A stretch of DNA of 64,000 nucleotides from Candidatus Oscillochloris fontis (GCF_004138135.1 NZ_RYFD01000010.1:1-64000), one strand, 5' to 3'. Shown: positions 34,448-45,866, counted from the stretch's first letter. The notes: a model not told the origin generated them from the letters alone. Numbers and translations: made by a program.

Positions 34448-36163
34448 CTAACTCGCACGCCGAAAATCCTTGATATTGATCTGCAACTTGCGCTCACCAT
34501 TCCACTCGTTGGCCTCAAGTGTATAGACCAGATCAATGCGTGGATGGCGGCGCAACGCATCAGCCAAATGCCCGAGGCGGAAGGCGATCCCCTCATAGCG
34601 TGGCCCACCATTCTTGCGCAAGGTCAGACTCATATGCAGACCATCAACGCCCCGCGTGCGCACATCCACCACCTGCACATCGCGGCTCATCAAGACCGGC
34701 TGCGGGTTAGCCTGCCCAAATGGTTCGAGTTGGCACAGATCAGCCAGCAATTCCCAATTCAACTCGTTCAACCCCACTTCTGCATCTACCTGAATGCGCG
34801 GCTGGAGCATCGCATCTGTCAGTTGCTCGGCAGCCAATACCTGGAGCCGCGCATCAAGGGTGGGGATATGCTCATTTGCAATCGTAAACCCGGCAGCCGC
34901 TGAGTGTCCACCATAGCGCTCAAAGAGATTCTCGCACGCTTGAAGCGCGGCAATAATACTAAACCCCGGAACAGAACGCGCCGATCCTCGCGATGATACA
35001 GCACCCTGCTCAATCAGCAGCACCGGACGGCCCCACTCCTCGGCCAACTTTCCCGCCACCAACCCCACCACCCCAGCATCAAACTCGGTGCTATGCAGCA
35101 CCACCACCCGCTGTTGATGCCGCCCCTCGGCTTCGGCCAGCGCCTTGGCAGCAGCCTGTACGTGCTTGGTGAGATCCTGACGTGCGCGGTTGGTCTGGTT
35201 CAGAGCATCGGCTAAGACTTTGGCTTGGGTATAACTCGTCGCCAATAGCAGATCATAGGCCCGCACCGCATCGTCTAGGCGCCCGGCGGCATTGATACGG
35301 GGTGCCAACATATAGCCAATCGCCGCCGAATCAACCGCCCCCATACGCAACCCAGAGACCTCGACCAATGCCCGCAGGCCGGGGCGTTGGGTACTATTCA
35401 ATGCCTCCAACCCTGCTTTCACCAACACACGATTCTCACCATCAAGCGGCCCCATATCGGCCACGGTACCCAAAGCAACCACATCCAGCAGATCGCGTCC
35501 GCGCAGATCACCCAACACCATCCCACGCTTCACCAGCGCCTGCACAAGTTTGAAGGCAATCCCTACCCCCACCAGATGCGGGTACGGGTAACTACACCCA
35601 GGCTGTTTGGGGTTGACAATCGCATAAGCGGGAGGCAACTCGCTAGGTGGGGTATGGTGATCAGTCACGATCACATCCATACCTAACCCCATCGCATGGG
35701 CCACCTCATCCCGGTTACTAATCCCACAATCAACCGTGATCAGTAGCCGTACCCCCTGCGCCGCCAAATGGTCAATCGCGTCTTGGTTTAACCCGTAGCC
35801 CTCACGAGTCCGATGCGGAATATAGGGCTGAATCTTGGCACCCATCGCACCCAGCGCCTGCACCAGCAGCGTCACCGCCGTTACCCCATCGGTATCGAAG
35901 TCACCATAGACCGCAATCGGTTCACCAGATTGGATAGCCTGGACAACCCGCATACTCGCTTCGGACATCCCTTTGAGTAGCATAGGGTTATGTAAACCAA
36001 CACGATAATCAGCCGCCAAGAACTGCTGAATCCGTTCCGGCTCGTGTAGTTGGCGCTGATAGAGTAGCGTCGCCAGCAACGGGTTATACCCAATCCGGCG
36101 GATGAAATCGGCAGATGCAGCAGGCAACACATCCCAATGCTTATGGCGCGCCGAAAGTGGCAT
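34448..36163 (-). CDS. recJ: Single-stranded-DNA-specific exonuclease RecJ
   Basis: 571 residues. DHH domain with VYGDFDTDGVTAVTLL, VDCGISN and VTDHHTPP, DHHA1 domain with GHSAAAGFTI (GGHxxAxG-type), and a C-terminal OB fold. RecJ degrades ssDNA 5' to 3' in recombination and repair. ATG 36163 is chosen at the start of the conserved domain; 17 further in-frame codons exist upstream. TATAAT on the minus strand (36218-36213) lies about 50 bases upstream. It converges with the HD-GYP gene. Confidence 0.92.
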   Translation of the reverse strand: MPLSARHKHWDVLPAASADFIRRIGYNPLLATLLYQRQLHEPERIQQFLAADYRVGLHNPMLLKGMSEASMRVVQAIQSGEPIAVYGDFDTDGVTAVTLLVQALGAMGAKIQPYIPHRTREGYGLNQDAIDHLAAQGVRLLITVDCGISNRDEVAHAMGLGMDVIVTDHHTPPSELPPAYAIVNPKQPGCSYPYPHLVGVGIAFKLVQALVKRGMVLGDLRGRDLLDVVALGTVADMGPLDGENRVLVKAGLEALNSTQRPGLRALVEVSGLRMGAVDSAAIGYMLAPRINAAGRLDDAVRAYDLLLATSYTQAKVLADALNQTNRARQDLTKHVQAAAKALAEAEGRHQQRVVVLHSTEFDAGVVGLVAGKLAEEWGRPVLLIEQGAVSSRGSARSVPGFSIIAALQACENLFERYGGHSAAAGFTIANEHIPTLDARLQVLAAEQLTDAMLQPRIQVDAEVGLNELNWELLADLCQLEPFGQANPQPVLMSRDVQVVDVRTRGVDGLHMSLTLRKNGGPRYEGIAFRLGHLADALRRHPRIDLVYTLEANEWNGERKLQINIKDFRRAS

Positions 36164-36257
36164 GACAGGTCTCTTCTGATTATGGCCAAGTGTGGCGAGG
36201 TTTGTTATGGGCATTATAGAACCTCTGCATGACGTGTCAATCGTGTGCGATCATCCC

Positions 36258-36331
36258 GTAGGGGCGAAGCATCGCTCTCCAAGCCATTCCGTGTTTTCCA
36301 AGCTACATGGAAGGCGATGCTTCGCCCCTAC
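36258..36331. repeat. 74-bp inverted-repeat element, copy B
   Basis: GTAGGGGCGAAGCATCGC (36258-36275) and its exact inverse (36314-36331), 18-bp ends around a 38-base middle. An element of identical length and ends lies at 51555-51628. It could fold into one long hairpin. It sits between recJ and the divergent MBL hydrolase gene. Confidence 0.75.
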
Positions 36332-36383
36332 ATGCATGCTACAATCATCCAAAGCCCCCTGCAAACCTATAAGGAGCTCCTGC

Positions 36384-37355
36384 ATGACCGTCCACGAACT
36401 TGCCCCCGGAATTGTGCAAGTCCAACTCCCATTGCCCTTCGCGCTACGGAGCATCAACGCCTACCTGTTGCACGATCCCGCTGGCTGGACTGTTGTTGAC
36501 ACCGGCCTCCACACTGCCGATGGTGAAGATGCTTGGCATGCCGCCTTTAGCCACCTCGGTATCACTCCGCAAGCCATCCGACAGATCGTCCTCACCCACT
36601 TCCACCCCGATCACTACGGGATGGCCGGGTGGCTACAACAACTGAGTGGTGCACCAGTCTACATCTCGCCGCGTGACGCCGAACAGACCCGCGAGGTGTG
36701 GGAGTTATCGCCCGACGCCGAAGAGCCAACCCTGGCCTACTTCACCCGCCATGGCGTACCTGCCACCCTCACCAACACGATTGTGGATGTGGTCGAAATG
36801 CTACGCGCCAGCACCCTCCCGCATCCAGAACTGACTCTCATCCAACCAGGGGAAATGATCGCCATGGGTGGACGGCAGTTTCAATCCATCCACACCCCTG
36901 GCCACAGCGACGGGCAGTTCGTCTACTTTGCAGAAGAAGGCGGATTGATGTTGTGTGGCGACCAAGTCTTGATGAAGATCACCCCCCACATTGGCTGGTG
37001 GCCCAACAGCGAAGCCGATCCACTAGGGCGCTACCTCACCGCGCTTGAAGGACTCGAAACACTCCCGGTGCGCCAAGGATTACCCGGCCACAACCGGCTG
37101 ATCGAGGACTGGAGCGGGCGGATCAGCGAACTTCGTCACCACCACGAAGAACGGTTAGAGGTGATGTTAGCTGCCGTCGGCACCTCGGCCACTGCCTACG
37201 AAGTCGCATGCAAGGTCTTCACCATGGCGCGCTATACCCCACATGAAGTGCGTTTTGCGGTGGCCGAAACGATAGCCCACCTCGAACTACTCATCCTACG
37301 TGGATTACTGCGTCGTGAAGAGGGCGATCTAGTGCAGTACGTGCGTGTACCCTAG
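36384..37355 (+). CDS. MBL-fold metallo-hydrolase
   Basis: 323 residues. Metallo-beta-lactamase fold with metal-binding HFHPDH, a later TPGHSDGQ, LCGDQVL and a final LPGHNRL. The C-terminal helical tail (TAYEVACKVF, RFAVAETIAHLELLILRGLL) matches the glyoxalase II-like / beta-lactamase-like 2 group. The hydrolysed thioester or ester is not known. AAGGAG lies 7 bases before ATG 36384, and TACAAT (36340-36345) is a likely -10. The upstream frame runs through a repeat and is rejected. Confidence 0.85.
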   Translation: MTVHELAPGIVQVQLPLPFALRSINAYLLHDPAGWTVVDTGLHTADGEDAWHAAFSHLGITPQAIRQIVLTHFHPDHYGMAGWLQQLSGAPVYISPRDAEQTREVWELSPDAEEPTLAYFTRHGVPATLTNTIVDVVEMLRASTLPHPELTLIQPGEMIAMGGRQFQSIHTPGHSDGQFVYFAEEGGLMLCGDQVLMKITPHIGWWPNSEADPLGRYLTALEGLETLPVRQGLPGHNRLIEDWSGRISELRHHHEERLEVMLAAVGTSATAYEVACKVFTMARYTPHEVRFAVAETIAHLELLILRGLLRREEGDLVQYVRVP

Positions 37356-37392
37356 TAGAGGCGCAGCGTGATGCGCCCCCGACACGATCATC

Positions 37393-37563
37393 GCGCCGGA
37401 GGGCACGTCGCGACGCGACGCGCCCTCCGGCGCATACCACATGCGCTTAACCGGATGTGCATGTGGCAATGCAGCCCCCGAAGATCATTTTTGGGTATTG
37501 TTTGGCGGCTATGCCGCCAAACAATACCCAAAATGAGGTTTGGGGCTAGACCCCAAGAACATC
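37393..37563. repeat. Hairpin repeats between MBL hydrolase and actG, copy C5
   Basis: GCGCCGGAGGGC (37393-37404) pairs with GCCCTCCGGCGC (37422-37433) around an alternating CGCGACG core. It is followed by the long stem at 37487-37533 (arms TTTTGGGTATTGTTT and AAACAATACCCAAAA, tip GGCGGC-TAT-GCCGCC) and TTTGGGG-CTAGA-CCCCAA. It lies at the convergent ends of two transcription units. No gene. Confidence 0.65.
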
Positions 37564-37576
37564 CCACACACCCTAC

Positions 37577-37906
37577 CTACGGTGTCGGTGTAGCACTCTC
37601 GCGCACTGGCAGACCACGCTCAACAACCAATTCCATGGCCCGCTCAATCGGAATATGCACGGTTCCTTCAAGCGTATAGCCATAGGTACTGAGCAACTGC
37701 GTATCGCGCTCGATGTAATAGGTCGCCATCGTTCCCGGCTGGGCGATTGGTGCGGGCCGGAAGGGCACGCGCCCCGCAAAGAGCACCAGCAACGTCATCA
37801 GCACGAACACAACCACCAACGCCGTCATGAGGCGCAGAGCGCTTGGAACCGGCACGGGGCCGGAAGCAGGAGCCGGTGGCGCATAAGAACGTGGACGATA
37901 ACTCAT
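37577..37906 (-). CDS. actG: Alternative Complex III subunit ActG
   Basis: 109 residues with a Pro-rich N-terminus, one membrane helix (about 28-48: LMTALVVVFVLMTLLVLFAG) and a small soluble domain ending in a short tail. Identification rests on its place as the last gene of the act operon and on the known small single-helix subunit of the Chloroflexus complex. ATG overlaps the actF stop (TAATG). Confidence 0.75.
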   Translation of the reverse strand: MSYRPRSYAPPAPASGPVPVPSALRLMTALVVVFVLMTLLVLFAGRVPFRPAPIAQPGTMATYYIERDTQLLSTYGYTLEGTVHIPIERAMELVVERGLPVRESATPTP

Positions 37907-39144
37907 TAGTGGTGGCCTCCCGCATGCAGCCACTCCATATTCGGATCATTGAGTGGCAGGAGCGATGCACGCTGCAAATTACCAATAAACAGAGCAATCC
38001 AGAGACCCACCAGACCCACCGGAGCCGCAAAGTTGAGCCAACTCACATCAAGGATGCTCTCGTGGAAGGCGGGCAGCACAATCCAGGTCACATCAATGCA
38101 GCGCATCAGGATGACAAACCCTGCGATACCTGCCAGCGTCTTCAAGTTGCGCTTGTTGCTGCGCGAAAGGAGCAGGAAGAAGGGCACAAAGAACTGGAAC
38201 AGGATCAGGATTGGCACTAAGGTCAACCAGCCATTGTGAGTACGATCAATGTACCACGGGGTGAACTCAGCAATATCACCCGACCAGATAATCATATACT
38301 GGCTGTAGGACATATACGTCCACAGGATGGTGAAGGCCAACATCAGCTTCCCAATATCGTGGAACGGCTTGATGGTGACATGCTGCTCAAAGATCTCGGT
38401 CTGGCGCACCTGGGTGGCCATCAAGATCATAAAGGCCAGGGTCATCAAACCAGAACTGACCATAAAGTGCGCACCATACATGGACGAGAACCAGTGGGGG
38501 TTGAGCGACATCGTCCAGTCGAAGGAAGCAAAAGTGACCGTAAGAACGAAGAGCGCAATCCCGATACCACTCAGCATGCGCATACGGGCAGCCATTGCCT
38601 GATTGCCAGTGCGATCCTGCTCAATAGACCAAGAGCGGAGCATAAACGCCAGCGCCGTCCAGATCACGAAGTAGATCACCGAGCGAACGGTAAAGAACAT
38701 CGGATTGAGCCATGGCTGCTTATAGTGAACCACCGGATCGTAGTGTTCACTAGCAGGATTCACTAGGTCTGGCACTGCCCACTCATAGAGTGGATGGTGC
38801 ATCCCCATTGCGTGGCTCGTATCGGGGAACGTTGCGAGGGCAATCGGGATAAAGAGCAATCCCATCACCGGCATCAACATCGCGCCCGACTCGAGCATAC
38901 GGCGAAATGTCACGCCCCATGCACCACCAGTGAGGTGCTGCAACATCAGGAAACCGATACTCCCGATCGAGAGGCCCACTGTGAAGTAGAAGCCGAACAG
39001 ATACGAACGGAAGAACTGATCGGCACCAACCACAAAATAGCCAAGCGCAAGCAGGACTAAGCCGATCAGCGCCGCGCCGATGCCGTAGGTCTGCAGTCGG
39101 CTCAGCTGCGGAACCTTGGTAGGTGCAAGAGAAGTTGTTGCCAT
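37906..39144 (-). CDS. actF: Alternative Complex III subunit ActF (NrfD-like)
   Basis: 412 residues with about ten membrane helices, the shorter of the two NrfD/PsrC-like quinol-site subunits. Recognisable stretches: SFDWTMSLNPHWFSSMYGAHF, MSYSQYMIIWSGDIAEFTPWYIDRT, and MRCIDVTWIVLPAF. It ends in a small His cluster (HAGGHH). ACIII oxidises menaquinol and passes electrons to a periplasmic acceptor. Confidence 0.9.
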   Translation of the reverse strand: MATTSLAPTKVPQLSRLQTYGIGAALIGLVLLALGYFVVGADQFFRSYLFGFYFTVGLSIGSIGFLMLQHLTGGAWGVTFRRMLESGAMLMPVMGLLFIPIALATFPDTSHAMGMHHPLYEWAVPDLVNPASEHYDPVVHYKQPWLNPMFFTVRSVIYFVIWTALAFMLRSWSIEQDRTGNQAMAARMRMLSGIGIALFVLTVTFASFDWTMSLNPHWFSSMYGAHFMVSSGLMTLAFMILMATQVRQTEIFEQHVTIKPFHDIGKLMLAFTILWTYMSYSQYMIIWSGDIAEFTPWYIDRTHNGWLTLVPILILFQFFVPFFLLLSRSNKRNLKTLAGIAGFVILMRCIDVTWIVLPAFHESILDVSWLNFAAPVGLVGLWIALFIGNLQRASLLPLNDPNMEWLHAGGHH

Positions 39145-39195
39145 GCGAAGAGCCTTCTAACGCGCCGGGATGACCGACGCCGAGCGATCACCTAT

Positions 39196-39825
39196 TTACT
39201 GACCAAGCTGGTCGCGCATATCGAGCGGCACATCGTCAACCGTCGCGTTTTGGCTAAGTTGGAGGGCACGAATATAGGCTGCAATCGCCCAGCGATCCTC
39301 AACCTTCACGCGCGAGGCATAACTAAACATGGACTGGTAGCCATCTTTGGTCGGATCACCACGATAAACACCGTTGGTGATAATATCAAAGAAGTGGGAG
39401 ACCGGCACATCACGCAGTCGCTGCTGATGGAAATTGGCCGGTACAATCGCACCGCGCTCAGCCACGGCACTCTGCCCAAGACCAGCGACACCGTGACAGA
39501 CCGAGCAGTAGATTGTGTACTGCTGCTGGCCCCGCGCCAGCAAATCAGCCGTCACTGGGAAGGGCATCATATCTACCAACTCCCCATCAATTTTGCCAGT
39601 ATTGAGGAAGGTATCAACCTCATCCTGACCAACCACCACCGCCCCGGCAACCACTGGTCGCGAGGCTCGCCCATCGGCGAAGAACGTGCTGGGCTCATAG
39701 GTCTGGAGCTTGGCCTGATTATACATGTCGGTATGGCATGCGGTCAGCAACATCCCCAGGAGCCCGACCCAGCTATAGCGAACAAGCCGGGCGAGTAAAG
39801 AGCGGCGCGAGCGTAGCGTCTGCAT
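39196..39825 (-). CDS. actE: Alternative Complex III subunit ActE (monohaem cytochrome c)
   Basis: 209 residues. Lipoprotein signal with LLTAC, Cys30; one haem motif CSVCH in a cytochrome c fold (RGQQQYTIYCSVCHGVAG) and a distal Met candidate in DGYQSMFSYASRV. It is exposed outside the membrane and takes electrons from the ActA haems. Length and order match the Chloroflexus operon. Confidence 0.9.
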   Translation of the reverse strand: MQTLRSRRSLLARLVRYSWVGLLGMLLTACHTDMYNQAKLQTYEPSTFFADGRASRPVVAGAVVVGQDEVDTFLNTGKIDGELVDMMPFPVTADLLARGQQQYTIYCSVCHGVAGLGQSAVAERGAIVPANFHQQRLRDVPVSHFFDIITNGVYRGDPTKDGYQSMFSYASRVKVEDRWAIAAYIRALQLSQNATVDDVPLDMRDQLGQ

Positions 39826-39835
39826 CGGAACATCC

Positions 39836-40381
39836 TCAGTGCGTGACTTCAGAAACCTGGAGCGGGTTCAGGCTGCGCAGGAACTGCGAAGTCTGCGCAC
39901 GGTCGAAGAGCGGATCCGTCGACTCAATACACAGGAAGAATGCATCCTGTGAAGCGCGCTCAAAGCGCGGAGCGTTAAAAGTCGGATGGTAGAGTGTCGG
40001 CAACCCATTGAGCGCCAGCATCCCGAACACCGCACCGAAGGCGGAGAAGAGGATACCAAACTCAAATGTCATGGGGATCATCGCCGCCCAGTTGGTGATG
40101 TTATTTGGACGACCACCAATAATCAGCGGGTAATCAACAAACTGGGACATTGCCTGGGTAATAAAACCGGTGGCAGCACCGGTCAAGCCACAAATGAGGA
40201 CAATCCGTGGTACCCCCGTATCACCGGGAGCGACCTCCTCGGACACCTCCTCGATTGGGAAGGGCGAGTAGGCATCCATCTTCCGGTAGCCGGCCTCGCG
40301 TGCCTTCTTGGAGGCTTCGATCAGGGCGCTTGGGCTGGGAAACTCAGCCATCACACCATAGATATCGCTGGATGCTTGCAT
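39836..40381 (-). CDS. actD: Alternative Complex III subunit ActD (DUF3341)
   Basis: 181 residues of the DUF3341 family: AEFPSPSALIEASKKAREAGYRKMDAYSPFPIEEV, then two membrane helices (IVLICGLTGAATGFITQAM and WAAMIPMTFEFGILFSAFGAVFGML) and a DAFFLCIES stretch. It is a structural membrane subunit. ATG 40381 begins the conserved domain; 15 extra in-frame codons are possible upstream. It ends 10 bases before actE. Confidence 0.9.
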   Translation of the reverse strand: MQASSDIYGVMAEFPSPSALIEASKKAREAGYRKMDAYSPFPIEEVSEEVAPGDTGVPRIVLICGLTGAATGFITQAMSQFVDYPLIIGGRPNNITNWAAMIPMTFEFGILFSAFGAVFGMLALNGLPTLYHPTFNAPRFERASQDAFFLCIESTDPLFDRAQTSQFLRSLNPLQVSEVTH

Positions 40382-40508
40382 AGTTCTCACCGAGGCGATA
40401 GTCGGCTGATCCTGCCAACCTCGCACAACTAGTAGACGAGAGCCGAGGGCCGGGGGGGAGCATCAGCCGGAGCCTAGCTCCCCATACGACTATTCAATAA
40501 CCACAGCC

Positions 40509-41975
<1,467 letters not shown>

Positions 41976-41986
41976 CGGCTAATCTC

Positions 41987-44900
41987 CTAGTGCTCCGCCG
42001 AGTCGTGGACGCTCAGCGCCTCGACCGGGTTACGGATACGCGCAATATAGGTCGTGCGGGGAAGAGTATTCAACTCACCCAGGATACCGTAGTTGTGTGG
42101 CTCGCTCTTCCACGAAACCACCCGGCTATCCTTGTTGTTCAGATCACCGAAGACGATGGCCTCAGTCGGACAAGCGGCTTCACACGCCATCACGATTGCA
42201 TCATCAGTAATCGTATAGGTGTCATTACCGGCTGCCACGGCTGCCTTCTTCGCCTCGATGCGCGCACCACTGATGCGCTGGACACAGTAGGTACACTTCT
42301 CCATCATACCGCGATTACGCAAGGTGACATCAGGGTTGCGTGACAGCTTGAGGATTGGTGTCACGGTGTCGGAGTACTGGAGGAAGTTGAAGCGCCGCAC
42401 CTTGTAGGGACAGTTGTTGGAGCAATACTTGGTGCCGACGCAGCGATTATACACCATATTATTGAGCCCTTCATAGTCGTGGACGGTGGCAGCCACCGGA
42501 CAGACCAGCTCACAAGGTGCATTCTCGCACTGCACACAGGCCATCGGCATCATATAGGTGTCGGGGTTATCCAGATCCGAACCGGCGAAGTAGCGATCAA
42601 TGCGCAACCAGTGCATTTCACGCCCCACCGCCACCTGGCTCTTCCCAACGATTGGGATGTTATTTTCAGCTTGGCATGCGACGACACAGGCATTGCAGCC
42701 AATACAGGCCGTCAGGTTGATGGTCATACCCCACGAGTTATTGTGGTCAGTATAATCAACACCAGGCTGCATGCGCTCAAAGTGAGCTTCGTCGGTACCA
42801 AACTCCTCCTGGTAGACCTCCTTGGAGATATACTCAGGATCGTGCTTGAACTCCTCGAAGTGGCCAACACGATAGAGATCGCGCTCCTCCATCGTCCAGT
42901 GATCTTGGGTCGAGACCAACTGGTAGGTCGCTCCGGTATCAGTAACAGCATCAACCGTCCCGAACCAGGGAGCATCACTGGTACGCAGCGGGTAGACATT
43001 CACCCCCACACCGGTACCAACGGTACCAGCCTTACTACGACCATACCCCAAATGGACGGTGATCGAGTTCTCAACATGGCCAGGCAGCAACCAGAGCGGC
43101 AGTTCCATCGTTCCGCCCCGATATTCAATCCGCACCAGCTTGCCATTGACTTCGAGCAACTTCTCAAGGTAGTGCTGATTATCAGCCGTCCCACCCACTA
43201 ACTGGGCAGCGTCAAACGGCAAATTCAGCAACGTAATCGCAGTGCGCGGGCTCATAAGGGCCGCATTATCCCAGACCAACTTGGTCAGCGGGCGGGGGAT
43301 CTCCATGAGCCAAGCATTGTTGGCATAGCTCCCATCCCAGATCGAAGGATCGGGGCGGAAGACCAACTCAATCTCGCCAGCAGCAGCGACACTGCCAGCC
43401 AGACCTGCTTCGTTCAGGGTTGGCGTGCGGGGAGCCGCCGCAGTATCAGCGATCACACCGGTGGCCAAAGCGGCCTGCCACGCGGAGGCGAAGTCACCGG
43501 AGAGCTGGCCCTGCCAATAGGACTGAACAATATCGAGCGGATCAACACTGGGAAGCCCAAGCAGTGCTGCCATAAGCTCGTGGCTGGTCTTACCACCAAA
43601 GATCGGCTCGATCAAGGGTTGGATAATACCTGCGGTACCATCGAAGGCCCGTGCATCACTCCAACTCTCGAGGCTATGCGTCGCCGGAATATGCCACGTC
43701 ACCGCCGCCGAGGTCTCATCTACATAGTAGTTCAGGTGGAAACTGAACGGCACCTTCGCCAGCGCCTCTGCAAAGCGCAGATCGCCGGGGGCATTATAGA
43801 CCGGGTTGCCACCGATCATCACCAAGGTCTGCACCTGACCAGCGGATATCTCATTGACCAAGCTAGAGATCTCATTGGTCTGGTTCGTTGGGCGGGCTTC
43901 AACCGGATCGGTATAGATGACCGTACTGCCAACATTGCCCAACTCAGCATTGATGGCGTGAACCAGGGCATGAACCAGCGGGGGCTGCTGATCACCAGCA
44001 ATCACCAGCGAGTTCCCCTTACCCTTATGAGCCTCAAGTTCCTCAGCCAGGACTTCGAGGAAGTGCTGCGCCGCCTCCGGCACCTCACCAGCGCTAACGC
44101 CGGGGATACCGAGCTTCGCCGCCAATGCCTGCGTAAAGGCTGCCACCAGACTTGCCTTGAGGGGCAAGCGATGATCGGCACTAATACCCGTATTAGAAGG
44201 AGACGCCTCAACCACAAGAAGACGGTTCATCTCCTCGGTATCGTGGCGCACGCGGCGACCATCCATAAAGGTGCGCGCATAGGCCGCAAAACCGGGGCCA
44301 GGAGCGAGGAAGTCGGCATCGAGACTGACCACCAAGTGCGCCTTGCTAAAATCGTAGCGCGTGGTGACATCCTCACCGAAGGCCAAGCGAGTACCCTCAT
44401 AGGCGTTATCGCGATTGATTGGATCGTACTGATACCAACGCGCCTGGGGATACGCTTCGAGCACCTGGGCAATCTGATCGGCCAGCGTGGGCGACGTAAC
44501 CGTTGTCGTCAACAAACGCAGCCCCGCACCATCAGCCGGGATAGCCGCTGTTAGCGCCTCAAAACAGGCGTCCCAGGTCGCTACTTCACCCTTATTGAGT
44601 ACCTGGGTGGAGCGATCCGGGTCATAGAGCGACAGAATCTCAGCCTGGGTGTAGATGTCCGTACCACCGGAACTACCCGGATGGCGCACATTCGGCTCAA
44701 TCTTGGTCGGGCGACCGTCATTGGAGCGCACCAGTACGCCGGTGGCATAGCCATTCAGCAGTACCGAGGTCGCATAGTAGAGTGGCACACCAGGCACTCG
44801 TTCGAGCGGCTGGTTAATAAAGGGGGCAATCTTCTCGCGTGGCATGTAGGTACAACCTGTCACACCAGCTAATGCGAGGGACGCGCCCATCAACTTAAGA

Positions 44901-45085
44901 AACGTCCGGCGGCTCATCGGGTCGTTCAGCTCAGAAGCGCCTTGAGGAAACTCCCGCTCAACCAACTCGCGGAACGCGGGCGTATCCGCCATTTGGTCAA
45001 GCGAGCGCCAAAGCTGAGGACCACGGGCATTGCGCAGTTGCGCACGAACAGCGTCGAGGTCGGGGTTCAACATGGAGTTTGTCAT
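41987..45085 (-). CDS. actB: Alternative Complex III subunit ActB (Mo-like/Fe-S fusion)
   Basis: 1032 residues. A twin-arginine-like SRRTFLKLMG followed by VTGC near residue 60, then a large molybdopterin-oxidoreductase-like domain (about 100-730) that in this family lacks the cofactor, then an Fe-S domain (about 770-1010) with CIGCNACVVAC, CVQCENAPCELVC, CVGTKYCSNNC, CTYC and CEAAC groups for three 4Fe-4S and one 3Fe-4S clusters. It wires quinol electrons to the haem subunits. ATG 45085 is chosen; the longer frame enters a repeat hairpin. Confidence 0.92.
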   Translation of the reverse strand: MTNSMLNPDLDAVRAQLRNARGPQLWRSLDQMADTPAFRELVEREFPQGASELNDPMSRRTFLKLMGASLALAGVTGCTYMPREKIAPFINQPLERVPGVPLYYATSVLLNGYATGVLVRSNDGRPTKIEPNVRHPGSSGGTDIYTQAEILSLYDPDRSTQVLNKGEVATWDACFEALTAAIPADGAGLRLLTTTVTSPTLADQIAQVLEAYPQARWYQYDPINRDNAYEGTRLAFGEDVTTRYDFSKAHLVVSLDADFLAPGPGFAAYARTFMDGRRVRHDTEEMNRLLVVEASPSNTGISADHRLPLKASLVAAFTQALAAKLGIPGVSAGEVPEAAQHFLEVLAEELEAHKGKGNSLVIAGDQQPPLVHALVHAINAELGNVGSTVIYTDPVEARPTNQTNEISSLVNEISAGQVQTLVMIGGNPVYNAPGDLRFAEALAKVPFSFHLNYYVDETSAAVTWHIPATHSLESWSDARAFDGTAGIIQPLIEPIFGGKTSHELMAALLGLPSVDPLDIVQSYWQGQLSGDFASAWQAALATGVIADTAAAPRTPTLNEAGLAGSVAAAGEIELVFRPDPSIWDGSYANNAWLMEIPRPLTKLVWDNAALMSPRTAITLLNLPFDAAQLVGGTADNQHYLEKLLEVNGKLVRIEYRGGTMELPLWLLPGHVENSITVHLGYGRSKAGTVGTGVGVNVYPLRTSDAPWFGTVDAVTDTGATYQLVSTQDHWTMEERDLYRVGHFEEFKHDPEYISKEVYQEEFGTDEAHFERMQPGVDYTDHNNSWGMTINLTACIGCNACVVACQAENNIPIVGKSQVAVGREMHWLRIDRYFAGSDLDNPDTYMMPMACVQCENAPCELVCPVAATVHDYEGLNNMVYNRCVGTKYCSNNCPYKVRRFNFLQYSDTVTPILKLSRNPDVTLRNRGMMEKCTYCVQRISGARIEAKKAAVAAGNDTYTITDDAIVMACEAACPTEAIVFGDLNNKDSRVVSWKSEPHNYGILGELNTLPRTTYIARIRNPVEALSVHDSAEH

Positions 45086-45090
45086 ATCGT

Positions 45091-45146
45091 TGATGATGCC
45101 TGATGCCTGATGCCTGATGCTGCGAAAGCGCAAGCATCAGGCATCA
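45091..45146 (-). repeat. TGATGCC repeat hairpin inside the act operon
   Basis: Three tandem TGATGCC units lead into a stem of TGATGCCTGATGCTGCG (45108-45124), loop AAAG, and its partner ending GCATCAGGCATCA (45129-45146). It lies between actA and actB and has no T-run, so it is more likely to affect mRNA stability or processing than to terminate transcription. Confidence 0.55.
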
Positions 45147-45158
45147 CATCTCAACACA

Positions 45159-45818
45159 CTAGCGGTGGCAGGTAGAGCAGTTGGTGAGCTGTTCCTTGCT
45201 CGCCACGCCATACTGCTTGACCAGATCGGTGCCAACCTGTAACTGATCGGCAGGATGAACATAGTTCATGTTGTAGACTTCACTGCGCGGGCGAATGTAC
45301 TGCTCAGGATTGCGGTGACAGTCGAAACACCAACCCATGTAAAAGGGTTGTTCCTGCCAAACAACCGCCATTTCGTTAATCTGCCCATGGCACTCCGAGC
45401 AGCCAATACCCTTGTTGACGTGAATCGAGTGGTTGAAGTAGACAAAATCAGGCACATTATGCACCCGAATCCACTCGATTGGCTCTCCAGTGTTGTAGCT
45501 CTCAACGACCGGAGCGATTTTGGTACTGTTCGTCTTGATCTGCGAGTGGCAGGTCATACACGTCTCAGTAGCCGGAATGTTGGCGAAGTACGACTTGTCC
45601 ACGGACACGTGGCAGTAGCGACAATCAACCCCAAGGACACCATTGTGTAACTGGTGACTAAAGGCGATTGGCTGCTCCACCGCGACATTGATCTGGCGGA
45701 AGTAGTTGGAGCGGAAGTAAACGCCAAGGATCAGTACGAGCTCAACGAACAGTAGCAGCCCGGCGAAAATGCTCAGGCGAATGAGCAGATTCGCGTTACG
45801 TGGGAAGATCTGGCCCAT
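45159..45818 (-). CDS. actA: Alternative Complex III subunit ActA (pentahaem cytochrome c)
   Basis: 219 residues. One N-terminal membrane helix (about 12-32: LIRLSIFAGLLLFVELVLILGVYF) and five haem-binding motifs in order CRYCH, CMTCH, CSECH, CFDCH and CSTCH, exactly the count of ActA. It lies outside the membrane and receives electrons from ActB. ATG 45818 starts at the membrane helix; 29 further upstream codons are open but contain the promoter. It is the first gene of the seven-gene operon. Confidence 0.92.
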   Translation of the reverse strand: MGQIFPRNANLLIRLSIFAGLLLFVELVLILGVYFRSNYFRQINVAVEQPIAFSHQLHNGVLGVDCRYCHVSVDKSYFANIPATETCMTCHSQIKTNSTKIAPVVESYNTGEPIEWIRVHNVPDFVYFNHSIHVNKGIGCSECHGQINEMAVVWQEQPFYMGWCFDCHRNPEQYIRPRSEVYNMNYVHPADQLQVGTDLVKQYGVASKEQLTNCSTCHR

Positions 45819-45866
45819 CCTCGTGACTTTCTTATGGGTGCCTGTGCAAGATGGAAACTGGGCGTA

